From Streptomyces flaveolus (lineage in GTDB: Bacteria > Actinomycetota > Actinomycetes > Streptomycetales > Streptomycetaceae), in the NCBI RefSeq assembly GCF_014648815.1, contig NZ_BMRV01000019.1, positions 56,216 to 120,215 of the forward strand: a stretch of DNA of 64,000 nt, given 5' to 3'. Made by a program: the position numbers and the translations under genes. The notes below the pieces were generated by a model. It was not told where the DNA came from and made no database searches. It saw only the letters and a program-made list of their open reading frames with translations. Below, piece after piece: positions 57,560-64,000 of this stretch. The stretch's first letter is position 1. Each line of letters starts with the position of its first letter.

Positions 57560-59593
57560 TCAGACCCTGGCGCTGCCGTTGAGGGACGTCAGCGGCGCGT
57601 CCGCGAGCCCCAGCTCCCCCGCCCTGTCGAGCAGCTTCTGCACCTGGCCGGCCTGCACGTCACCCGTCTTCATCAGCTTCATCAGCAGGGCGGACACGGT
57701 CAGGTTCTGCACGTCGGCCGTGGAGACCGAGCCGAGGATCCGGCCGAGGTCGTCGGCGAGGTTCGACGTGCCCTCCAGCCACGGCTTGGCGAGCGCCTGG
57801 GCGGTCCCGGAGTGCTGGACGAAGCCGTCGATCCCCTTGCCGAGGGCGATCGAGGACATCAGACGGTCGAAGAACACCGACTCACCGCCGACGATGTCGA
57901 TGTCGGCGTTCTCCAGGCCGGTGGCCAGCACGGTGGCCTGCGCCTCGGCGACCTGGCGCTGGACGTCCAGTCCGGCGAGCCGGATCTCCTTCTCCGCCGC
58001 CAGACGCAGCCGGTACTCCTCGTGCGCGCGGGACGCCTCGTCGAGCGCGGCCATCGCCGCCGCCTTCTCGGTCAGGCCGGCCGCCTCGGCCTTGAGCTTC
58101 TCCCCGATGCCCTCGGCCTCGGCGAGCGCCTTCGCCCGGGTCCCCTCCGCCTCGGCACGCATCCGGGCCTCGGCCGCCTCGGCCTCCGCGCGGCCGGACT
58201 TCTCGATGACCGCCGCCTCCTTGTCACGGACCTCGACGGCGGCCAGCCCCTCCGCCGCGCTCTCCGCCCGGGAGGCCTCGGCGAGCCGCAGCTTGGCCTG
58301 CGCGTCCAGGTCGGCGCTCTTCAGCCGGGCCTCGGCCAGGGTCAGTTCCTCGGCGGCACGGTGGGTGGCGGCCTGCTCGGCGGCCTCCGCCGCCTTGATG
58401 TCCTTGACCAGCTTCTCCTGGGCCTCCGCCTCGGCGGCGATGATCACGGCCTGCCGCCGCCGCTCCGCCTCCTCCACCGCGCGGAGCTTCTTGATGGACT
58501 CCTCCTGCTCGGCGACCGTACGGTCCACGGCGACCCGCTCGCGGATGACCTCGGCGATCTCCCGCTTCTCCGCCTCGACCTCCTTCTCGGCCGCGATCCG
58601 GGTCAGCTCGGTCTCCCGCTCCCGAGCGATGACCTCCAGCAGGCGGTCCTTCTCGATGCGCTCGTTCTCGACGGCGATGACCCGTTCCCGGTTCTTCGCG
58701 GCGACGGCGACCTCCCGGGCCTGGTTCTCGCGCTGGACCCCGAGCTGCTCCTCCGTGCGCAGGAAGGCGCCCTGCGCGCGCAGCCGCTCCTCCTCCACCA
58801 CCCGCGCGGTCTCGGCCTCCTCACGGGCCCGCACGGTCTCGATCTCCCGGCGCTGCTTGATCTCCGCGTCGGTCTGGCGGCGCTCCAGCTCCAGGATCGC
58901 CTCCCGGGCGTCGACGTTCTGCCGGGTGATCTCCATCTCCTCGGTGCGCTGCGCCTCGTTGGTGCGTACGTGCTCCACGGCCGTCAGTTCCGTGATCTTG
59001 CGGATGCCCTGCGCGTCGAGGACGTTGGCCGGGTCGAGCTGGGTGAGCGGCGTCTGCTCCAGGTAGTCGATCGCCGCGTCCTCCAGGTGGTAGCCGTTGA
59101 GGTCGACGCCGATGACCTCGATGATCCGGTACCGCAGCTCCTCGCGCTTGGTGTAGAGGTCGGTGAAGTCCAACTGCTTGCCGACGGTCTTCAGCGCCTC
59201 GGAGAACTTCGCGTGGAACAGCTCCTGCAGGGTGTCGCGGTCGCTCGCCCGCGCCGTGCCGACCGCCTGGGCGACCTTGACGACGTCCTCGACGGTCTTG
59301 TTGACCTTGACGAAGAACGAGATGCGGATGTCCGCGCGGATGTTGTCCCGGCAGATCAGGCCCTCCTTGCCGGCCCGGGTGATCTCTATGGTCTTCACCG
59401 AGATGTCCATCACCTCGGCCCGGTGCAGCACCGGCAGGACGACCTGCCCGGTGAAGGTCACGTCGACCTTGCGCATCTTGGAGACGATGAGCGCCTTGCC
59501 CTGCTCCACCTTGCGGAACAGCCGGGAGACGACGAGTACGGCGAGCAGGCAGAGGACGACGAGCGCGCCCGCGCCCACGGTCATGGCATTCAT
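57560..59593 (-). CDS. Flotillin (SPFH/Band 7 family)
   Basis: 677 aa. An N-terminal hydrophobic segment (GALVVLCLLAVLVVSRLF, residues 8-26) anchors it. The SPFH domain follows (RKVEQGKALIVSKM, VDVTFTGQVVLPVLHRAEVMDISVKTIEITR, RADIRISFFVKVN). Residues about 210-560 are coiled coil rich in Glu, Ala, Arg with flotillin-type EAE repeats (EARMRAEAEGTRAKALAEAEGIGEKLKAEA). The end (DIDIVGGESVFFDRLMSSIALGKGIDGF) is family-typical. Flotillins scaffold membrane microdomains. ATG 59593 follows AAGGA eight bases upstream. It is upstream of the giant AAA+ gene and probably co-transcribed. Confidence 0.93.
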   Translation of the reverse strand: MNAMTVGAGALVVLCLLAVLVVSRLFRKVEQGKALIVSKMRKVDVTFTGQVVLPVLHRAEVMDISVKTIEITRAGKEGLICRDNIRADIRISFFVKVNKTVEDVVKVAQAVGTARASDRDTLQELFHAKFSEALKTVGKQLDFTDLYTKREELRYRIIEVIGVDLNGYHLEDAAIDYLEQTPLTQLDPANVLDAQGIRKITELTAVEHVRTNEAQRTEEMEITRQNVDAREAILELERRQTDAEIKQRREIETVRAREEAETARVVEEERLRAQGAFLRTEEQLGVQRENQAREVAVAAKNRERVIAVENERIEKDRLLEVIARERETELTRIAAEKEVEAEKREIAEVIRERVAVDRTVAEQEESIKKLRAVEEAERRRQAVIIAAEAEAQEKLVKDIKAAEAAEQAATHRAAEELTLAEARLKSADLDAQAKLRLAEASRAESAAEGLAAVEVRDKEAAVIEKSGRAEAEAAEARMRAEAEGTRAKALAEAEGIGEKLKAEAAGLTEKAAAMAALDEASRAHEEYRLRLAAEKEIRLAGLDVQRQVAEAQATVLATGLENADIDIVGGESVFFDRLMSSIALGKGIDGFVQHSGTAQALAKPWLEGTSNLADDLGRILGSVSTADVQNLTVSALLMKLMKTGDVQAGQVQKLLDRAGELGLADAPLTSLNGSARV

Positions 59594-59716
59594 CAGCACG
59601 TCCTTGGCGGCTAGGAGGAGCGAGCCCGCTCGGGGCTCGGAGGCGTCACGGCGGCGGCCGGTACGGCACGGTCCGGCGGCCCGTGCGGGCCGGTACGGCA
59701 CGGGTGCCGTCGGAAG

Positions 59717-60112
59717 TCAGGCGGCCGTCCGGGACGGCCCGTGTTCGTCGGGGGAGAGCCGGCGCGCCGGCCGTACGGCGTCGGGGTCGGGTTCGGCGTG
59801 CAGGGCGGTGTCGACGAGCCGGCCGCCGGGCACGCCGCCGGAGGCCCGCCGGCCCTCGGGGACGGTGCGCGCACCGGGTACCGCGACCGCCGTGTCCGCA
59901 CCGACCAGGCCGTGCAGGCCGGCCCGGGCGCCCGGGTCGGCGGGGTCCTCGAGCGCGGTCGGCGCGTACGCGGGCACCGGGGGAACCACGGCACCGGGCC
60001 GGATACCGGCATCGGGCGCGCCGGGCCTGGCGAGGGCCGTCGGCAGCGGGAACGAGGCCACGGGATCGGCGTCCTCGACACGGCCGGAGACGGCCTCGAC
60101 GAACGTCCGCAT
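59717..60112 (-). CDS. Pro/Ala-rich hypothetical protein upstream of flotillin
   Basis: 131 aa from ATG 60112 (MRTFVEAVSGRVEDADPVASFPLPTALARPG). No domain, signal peptide or membrane helix; composition is rich in Pro, Ala, Gly, Asp and Arg and suggests a disordered chain. It precedes flotillin on the same strand with a 123-bp spacer. It might be the first gene of the flotillin/AAA+ operon. In-frame starts lie further upstream (60139, 60319). The 299 bp before it (60113-60411) hold the divergent promoters; no feature was picked out. Confidence 0.5.
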   Translation of the reverse strand: MRTFVEAVSGRVEDADPVASFPLPTALARPGAPDAGIRPGAVVPPVPAYAPTALEDPADPGARAGLHGLVGADTAVAVPGARTVPEGRRASGGVPGGRLVDTALHAEPDPDAVRPARRLSPDEHGPSRTAA

Positions 60113-60411
60113 GTCGTACCCCCGTGATCCTGCCCGCATCCCGCCCGTGACGGCGACGGCACGTGCGGGCTCCGACGGGGCACTTGCCGGTGCCCGGCAT
60201 CGGAGCCGTCTCACGTGCTCCCCTTGCCCCCATCCTGCCGACCGGCTCGTGTCACCGCATTGCCGACTTCCGGCAATCTTCCGCCGCGCCTCCATGCCGG
60301 ATCGCGTCGATGCGTTCACTCGAACGGCCTACACCCGCTCGCCGCCTCCCGGTCGCGGGCCAACACTCGAAATCCCCCGCGCACAGTGGATTCGAGGGAC
60401 GGAGAACGACC

Positions 60412-60840
60412 ATGGCCAACGCCAGCCACAGCACCGGACACCGGCCGGGAGACAGCAGGAGCGCCTGGGCCTCCGGCGGTGTCGTCTTCGCCGGTGTGCT
60501 GATGCTCATCGAAGGCATCTTCGGCATCTTCGGCGGCATCGCAGCCATCGCGAAGGACGACGTCTACGCGTCCGTCGGTGACTACGTCTTCAAGTTCAGC
60601 CTTACCTCCTGGGGCTGGATCCACCTGATCCTCGGCATCCTCCTCGCCCTCACCGGCCTGGGCGTGCTCAAGGGCGCGGCGTGGGCGCGGGCCCTCGGTG
60701 TCGGGCTCACCGCGCTCTTCGTGATCCTGCAGTTCATGTGGCTGCCCTACACCCCGCTCTGGGCGATCATCTCCATCGGCGTCGGCGTCTTCGTCATCTG
60801 GGCGCTGTGCACCGACCACGGCCGCACGTCGTCGGTCTGA
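60412..60840 (+). CDS. DUF7144-like four-helix membrane protein
   Basis: 142 aa with four hydrophobic segments: AWASGGVVFAGVLMLIEGIFGIFGGIAAIA, WGWIHLILGILLALTGLGVL, LGVGLTALFVILQFMWLPYTPLWAI and IGVGVFVIWALCTD. The layout (helix pair, SLTSWGWIH, helix pair) is that of the DUF7144 family, common in actinobacteria and often stress-related. ATG 60412 follows GGGACGGAGAACGACC. Divergent from the flotillin operon. A CsoR-type operator begins 32 bp after its stop. Confidence 0.85.
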   Translation: MANASHSTGHRPGDSRSAWASGGVVFAGVLMLIEGIFGIFGGIAAIAKDDVYASVGDYVFKFSLTSWGWIHLILGILLALTGLGVLKGAAWARALGVGLTALFVILQFMWLPYTPLWAIISIGVGVFVIWALCTDHGRTSSV

Positions 60841-60872
60841 GCGCCGGCCACATCCCGGAGCCGCTTTGCGGG

Positions 60873-60891
60873 TACCCCCTAGGGGTATAGA
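60873..60891 (+). promoter_or_regulatory. CsoR-type copper operator upstream of copZ
   Basis: TACCCCCTAGGGGTATA (60873-60889) resembles the CsoR operator and the site at 51400. TATAGA (60886-60891) could be a -10, with a weak -35 near 60865. Repression by copper-free CsoR and release by Cu(I) would follow known CsoR behaviour. Confidence 0.75.
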
Positions 60892-60942
60892 GTGGGCAGC
60901 ACGGGAGGCGCTGCGAGAAGCGCGCCTCCCGTGCTGCCCACT
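60891..60942 (+). repeat. 21-bp perfect inverted repeat in the copZ leader
   Basis: The 21 bases at 60891-60911 are the exact reverse complement of 60922-60942, with a 10-nt loop. It begins right after the CsoR site and ends 25 bp before the copZ start. In RNA it would form a very stable hairpin at the 5' end. No T tract follows, so it is not a typical terminator. Confidence 0.85.
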
Positions 60943-60967
60943 CGTCGACAACCCCGAGGGAGACGCC

Positions 60968-61270
60968 ATGACCGCCGACCAGAAGAACTCCGGCTCCTGC
61001 TGCACCGCCGACGGCTCCTGCCACTCCGGTGCCACGGCGGAGGGCGGCCAGGGCGCCGGAACCACCACCGTCTACAAGGTGACCGGCATGACGTGCGGCC
61101 ACTGCGAGGGCGCGGTCTCCGAGGAGATCTCCGCGCTGGCGGGCGTCACCGCGGTCAAGGCCGTCGCCGCCACCGGCGAGGTGACCGTCACCTCCACCGC
61201 CCCGCTCGACGAGGACGCCGTCCGCGCCGCCGTCGACGAGGCGGGATACGAACTGACCGGCACGGCCTGA
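60968..61270 (+). CDS. copZ: Copper chaperone CopZ with Cys-rich N-terminus
   Basis: 100 aa. The HMA fold holds MTCGHC in VYKVTGMTCGHCEGAVSEEISALAGVTAVKAVAATGEVTVTS, the Cu(I)-binding motif. The N-terminal 30 residues carry a second Cys group (GSCCTADGSCHSG), unlike the minimal 68-residue chaperones. It passes Cu(I) to an exporter or buffers it. ATG 60968. It sits behind a CsoR-type operator and a large hairpin. No copper P-type ATPase or CsoR gene accompanies it in the window. Confidence 0.92.
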   Translation: MTADQKNSGSCCTADGSCHSGATAEGGQGAGTTTVYKVTGMTCGHCEGAVSEEISALAGVTAVKAVAATGEVTVTSTAPLDEDAVRAAVDEAGYELTGTA

Positions 61271-61451
61271 CCCGCACGGCCCCTTCTGGCTCAGCCGCGG
61301 GCAGTCGTGCCTCCCCCAGTATGTGAACGGCCCGGAGGACGGCACGGGTGGGCGGTGGGTGAGGCATCCCGGCAGCGCCGGGCCGCGCGACCCACCCCTT
61401 GACGGCAACGCCGGGTCACCGGCAGACCCGGGCCGCCGCCTGCGCCCTGCG

Positions 61452-62903
61452 TCAGCCCGCGCCGCGCCCCGGCGGTTCGTCCGGCGTCGGGACCTCACCC
61501 ACCGTGAACCCGATCACCGACCCACCCCCCTCCCTCCGGAAGGCGAACGGCGTTCCGCCGTGTGCCAGCGCCACCTCCCGCACGATGGACAGGCCGAGCC
61601 CCGAGCCGGGCTGGGAGCGGGCGTCGGCGGCGCGGTAGAAGCGGTCGAAGACGCGGACCAGGTCGGCCTCGGTGATGCCGGGCCCGCGGTCGCGGACCTC
61701 GACGCGGATCGTGCCCGGACGCGCCGGGCCGGCGACGGTGACCTCGATGGGCCCCGTACCGGCCCGGTCGAACTTCGCGGCGTTCTCGACCAGGTTGGAG
61801 ATCGCGCGGGTCAGCATGACGGGCCGGCCGTCCGTCGTCGTGTCGCCGCACGCCCGCACGCTGATCTCGCGCCCGGTGCGGCGCCGCGCGTGGGTCGCCA
61901 CCTCGTGCGCGATCTCGCCGAGGTCGACCGGCCGCACCGGCTCCGCCTCGGACTGGCCGGCCGCCAGCTCGACCAGCTCGTTGACCAGGTCGGTCAGCTC
62001 CCGGGCCTCCTGCCCCAGGTCGGCGACCAGTTCCTCGCGCGCGGCGGGCGGGAGCTCGTCGATCCGGCGCAGCAGCGAGATGTTGGTGCGCAGGGAGGTC
62101 AACGGGGTGCGCAGCTCGTGCCCCGCGTCCTGGACCAGGCGCCGCTGGTCCTCCTCCGACTGGGCGAGCCGGCCAAGCATCCGGTCGAAGGCACGGCCCA
62201 GCCGGCCCACCTCGTCGTGCCCGATGACCGGCACCTGGATGCCTAGCCGCCGGGTGCGGGCGACGTCCTCGGCGGCGGAGGTGAGGGCGATCAGGCGCCG
62301 GGTGATGCGCCGGGCCAGCCACCAGCCGCACAGACCCGCGGCGGTCACCACCGCGGCCATCAGCACCAGCGTCCGCCGCTGCAGCGCCCGCAGCAGGTCC
62401 TCGGTGTCGCTGAACTCCTGCGCCACCTGCACGGCACCCCGGCCGTCACCGAGGGCGACGGTCGCGATCCGGTAGACGTCGTGGCCGACGTCCACGTCCT
62501 TGTGCTGCACCATCCGCCCGGCCACCGCGGCACCCGCCGTCCGCCGGTCGTCGCCGGTCACCGGCAGCCGGCGGCCGGCCGGGTCGGAGACCTGGCCGTC
62601 CGGCCCGAGCACCTGCACGTCCGTACGGGCCGGGCGCACGATGTCGTGACCGGGCGCGGACGAGGAGAAGTCGCCGGGCGACATCGGCCGCTGGCGTACC
62701 TCGGCGCGCAGATCCTGCACGACCTGGTCGAAGACGGACTCCTGGTCCACCCGCACCAGCCGCGCGGCGGCGTTGTACGAGAGCACGCCGACGAGGACCG
62801 TGACCACGGCCGTGACCGTCGCGAACGACACCGCGAACGTGGTCCGCAGCGACAGCAGCCGCGGCCGCCGCCCCCGGCCACCCGGGCGGGGCGAGGCGCC
62901 CAC
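61452..62903 (-). CDS. Sensor histidine kinase (MprB/CseC-like)
   Basis: 483 aa. Two membrane helices (TTFAVSFATVTAVVTVLVGVLSY and TLVLMAAVVTAAGLCGWWLA) flank an extracytoplasmic sensor of about 120 residues, then HAMP, and the kinase core: phospho-acceptor DAGHELRTPLTSL, N box NLVENAAKFD, G1 DRGPGI, F box RFYRA, G2 GSGLGLSI. All catalytic boxes are intact. GTG 62903 abuts the stop of the response regulator, so the two are co-translated. MprAB-type pairs respond to envelope stress; the signal here is unknown. Confidence 0.92.
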   Translation of the reverse strand: MGASPRPGGRGRRPRLLSLRTTFAVSFATVTAVVTVLVGVLSYNAAARLVRVDQESVFDQVVQDLRAEVRQRPMSPGDFSSSAPGHDIVRPARTDVQVLGPDGQVSDPAGRRLPVTGDDRRTAGAAVAGRMVQHKDVDVGHDVYRIATVALGDGRGAVQVAQEFSDTEDLLRALQRRTLVLMAAVVTAAGLCGWWLARRITRRLIALTSAAEDVARTRRLGIQVPVIGHDEVGRLGRAFDRMLGRLAQSEEDQRRLVQDAGHELRTPLTSLRTNISLLRRIDELPPAAREELVADLGQEARELTDLVNELVELAAGQSEAEPVRPVDLGEIAHEVATHARRRTGREISVRACGDTTTDGRPVMLTRAISNLVENAAKFDRAGTGPIEVTVAGPARPGTIRVEVRDRGPGITEADLVRVFDRFYRAADARSQPGSGLGLSIVREVALAHGGTPFAFRREGGGSVIGFTVGEVPTPDEPPGRGAG

Positions 62904-63656
62904 TCAGCCCTCCCGCAGCACGTAACCCACCCCGCGCACGGTCTGGATCAGCTGCGGCGCGTCCGGCTGGTCGAGCTTGCGGCGCAGATAGCCGACGTAG
63001 ACGGCGAGGTTCTTCGAGCCGGGGCCGAAGTCGTAGCCCCAGATGCGGTCGTAGATCGTGGAGTGGTCGAGCACGATGCCCGCGTTGCGGACCAGCAGTT
63101 CCAGCAGCTCGAACTCGGTGCGGGTCAGCTCCAGCTCCCGCTCGCCCCGCCAGGCACGGCGGGCCCCCGGGTCCATGCGCAGCCCGACCGCCTCCAGGTA
63201 CCGGCCGTCGCGCTCCCCGCGTTCCGGACCCTGCCCGGGCACGTCCTCCCCCGCCACCGGGGCGTCCCCGTCCCCGTCCGTCTCCGTCCGGTCGGTGCGG
63301 CGCAGCAGCGCGCGCAGCCGGGCGAAGACCTCCTCGATGTCGAACGGCTTGACCACGTAGTCGTCGGCACCCGCGTCCAGGCCCGCGATGCGGTCCGCGG
63401 TCTCCACGAGCGCCGTCAGCATCAGGATCGGTGTGCTGTCGCCCTCGGCGCGCAGCACCCGGCAGACCTGGAGGCCGTCGATACCCGGCATCATCACGTC
63501 GAGGACCAGCACGTCCGGGCGCCCGCGGTGCGCCTGCGCCAGCGCCTCGACGCCGTCGGCGACCGCGGTGACCCGGTAGCCCTCCAGGGTGAGGGCGCGC
63601 TCCAGGGCATGCCGAATGGCGCGGTCGTCTTCGGCGAGCAGAACAGTCCGGGGCAC
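62904..63656 (-). CDS. OmpR-family response regulator (MprA-like)
   Basis: 250 aa. The receiver domain has the acidic pair EDD, phospho-acceptor in VLVLDVMMPG, the Thr of LTA and the Lys of VVKPF. The winged helix follows (LELTRTEFELLELLVRNAGIVLDHSTIYDRIWGYDFGPGSKNLAVYVGYLRRKL, QTVRGVGYVLREG). Between them an unusual 25-residue acidic/Gly insertion (GDGDAPVAGEDVPGQGPERGER) lengthens the linker. It is the first gene of the pair, translated just before the kinase. Confidence 0.93.
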   Translation of the reverse strand: MPRTVLLAEDDRAIRHALERALTLEGYRVTAVADGVEALAQAHRGRPDVLVLDVMMPGIDGLQVCRVLRAEGDSTPILMLTALVETADRIAGLDAGADDYVVKPFDIEEVFARLRALLRRTDRTETDGDGDAPVAGEDVPGQGPERGERDGRYLEAVGLRMDPGARRAWRGERELELTRTEFELLELLVRNAGIVLDHSTIYDRIWGYDFGPGSKNLAVYVGYLRRKLDQPDAPQLIQTVRGVGYVLREG

Positions 63657-63717
63657 CCGTCCAGTCTGCCAAGGCCGGCCGCCCCGTGAGCAGGCGGCCG
63701 GGCTTCTTACCCAGATC

Positions 63718-64000
63718 TCACCCGGCGGGCCGCAGCGCGGCGAGGCGTTCCTCGAAGGGCACGACCTCGGCGGTGTCCCCGGCCGGCTTCCTGACCGTCG
63801 ACAGCCCGGTCATCAGGGCGGCCAGTTCCCCTCCGGCCCGTTCGATCCGGCGGTCGAGGCCCTCGGCGCCCCAGTCCTCGGAGGCGGCGTAGACACCGGT
63901 CGGGACGACGACGGCCTTGAGGTAGGCGAAGAGCGGACGCAGTGCGTGCTCCAGCACGAGCGAGTGCCGGGCCGTGCCGCCGGTCGCCGCGATCAGCACC
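63718..64000 (-). CDS. NAD(P)H-dependent FMN reductase (partial, cut by window end)
   Basis: Only the C-terminal 93 residues are inside the window (gene continues beyond 64000). ATGGTARHSLVLEHALRPLFAYLKAVVVPTGVYAASEDWG resembles the C-terminal half of CE1759-type flavin reductases of actinobacteria, where VLEHALRPLF is characteristic. It would reduce FMN with NAD(P)H. It ends 62 bp from the response regulator start and is likely a separate transcript. Confidence 0.75.
   Translation of the reverse strand, partial: VLIAATGGTARHSLVLEHALRPLFAYLKAVVVPTGVYAASEDWGAEGLDRRIERAGGELAALMTGLSTVRKPAGDTAEVVPFEERLAALRPAG

Noticed and set aside
51334..57582. Plus-strand open frame of 2,082 residues, the longest in the window
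   Set aside because: It lies antisense to the AAA+ gene, has no recognisable domain and shows the Arg/Gly/Val-rich composition of GC-rich shadow frames; it also runs across the DUF4396 gene and terminators.
57428..59614. Plus-strand frame of 728 Leu/Gly/Arg-rich residues opposite flotillin
   Set aside because: It is the complement of the coiled-coil repeats of flotillin and carries no motif.
1..64000. CRISPR array, tRNA or rRNA genes, secondary-metabolite cluster
   Set aside because: No regularly spaced repeats, no cloverleaf-like sequence and no synthase modules were noticed anywhere; a tRNA scan was not possible.

Overview
The window is high-GC actinobacterial DNA that reads as Streptomyces chromosome. 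The evidence is the futalosine menaquinone genes (mqnA, mqnC, mqnE, mqnL, mqnP, mqnM), GTG starts with GTGA stop/start overlaps, Lrp and TetR regulators, and families typical of streptomycetes (DUF4229, DUF5994, DUF6153, flotillin beside a giant AAA+ protein). No rRNA, tRNA, CRISPR array or biosynthetic cluster was seen. Both window ends cut through ordinary sequence; the last gene, an FMN reductase, is partial.

Region 1 (1-12 kb): GNAT and PASTA proteins, then menG. Next comes a surface-polysaccharide locus: a fused deacetylase/glycosyltransferase, an acyltransferase, a small membrane protein and a divergent GH18-like lipoprotein. It is followed by mqnC with a degenerate amidohydrolase-like gene, a prepilin-type peptidase, a Ser/Thr kinase and mqnA. 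Region 2 (12-20 kb): cold-shock protein, methyltransferase, acyl-CoA ligase, MaoC/TetR pair, dicarboxylate symporter, GNAT and a UdgX-type uracil-DNA glycosylase. Region 3 (20-27 kb): mqnE, an Lrp regulator, mqnM (UbiX-like), mqnP (UbiA-like) and mqnL (UbiD-like) form a late-menaquinone cluster. A lipoprotein/TetR pair flanked by TTCTAGAA sites follows. Region 4 (27-36 kb): a co-directional block hemL - phosphatase - polysaccharide deacetylase - resA - ccdA - resB - ccsB combines heme supply with System II cytochrome c maturation. With menG and the mqn genes this makes the left half of the window largely a respiratory quinone/heme neighbourhood.

Region 5 (36-42.3 kb) is an arsenic-resistance island in partial decay. 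It has two ArsR repressors, an ACR3 efflux pump, an arsenate reductase plus an ArsC-like paralogue with an unusually short P-loop, and a Cys-tailed flavoprotein. It also holds three wrecks: a truncated MFS gene, a truncated flavoprotein and a frameshifted thioredoxin reductase. Region 6 (42.3-50 kb) is a stress-type accessory stretch: Asp23 pseudogene with an intact small partner, STAS-GNAT fusion, DUF5994, a large ferritin-like protein, two hemerythrin-domain proteins, a DUF2231-Rieske protein, and fragments of a Cys-rich four-helix protein and of cytochrome oxidase subunit I.

Region 7 (50-61.3 kb) mixes copper functions (DUF6153, DUF305 lipoprotein, DUF4396 protein and CopZ, the last two each behind a CsoR-type operator) with a conserved-looking pair: a 1,670-residue AAA+ ATPase and a flotillin. 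Region 8 (61.4-64 kb) holds a histidine kinase/response regulator pair and a truncated FMN reductase. Most assignments rest on motif recognition by eye; no database search was possible.
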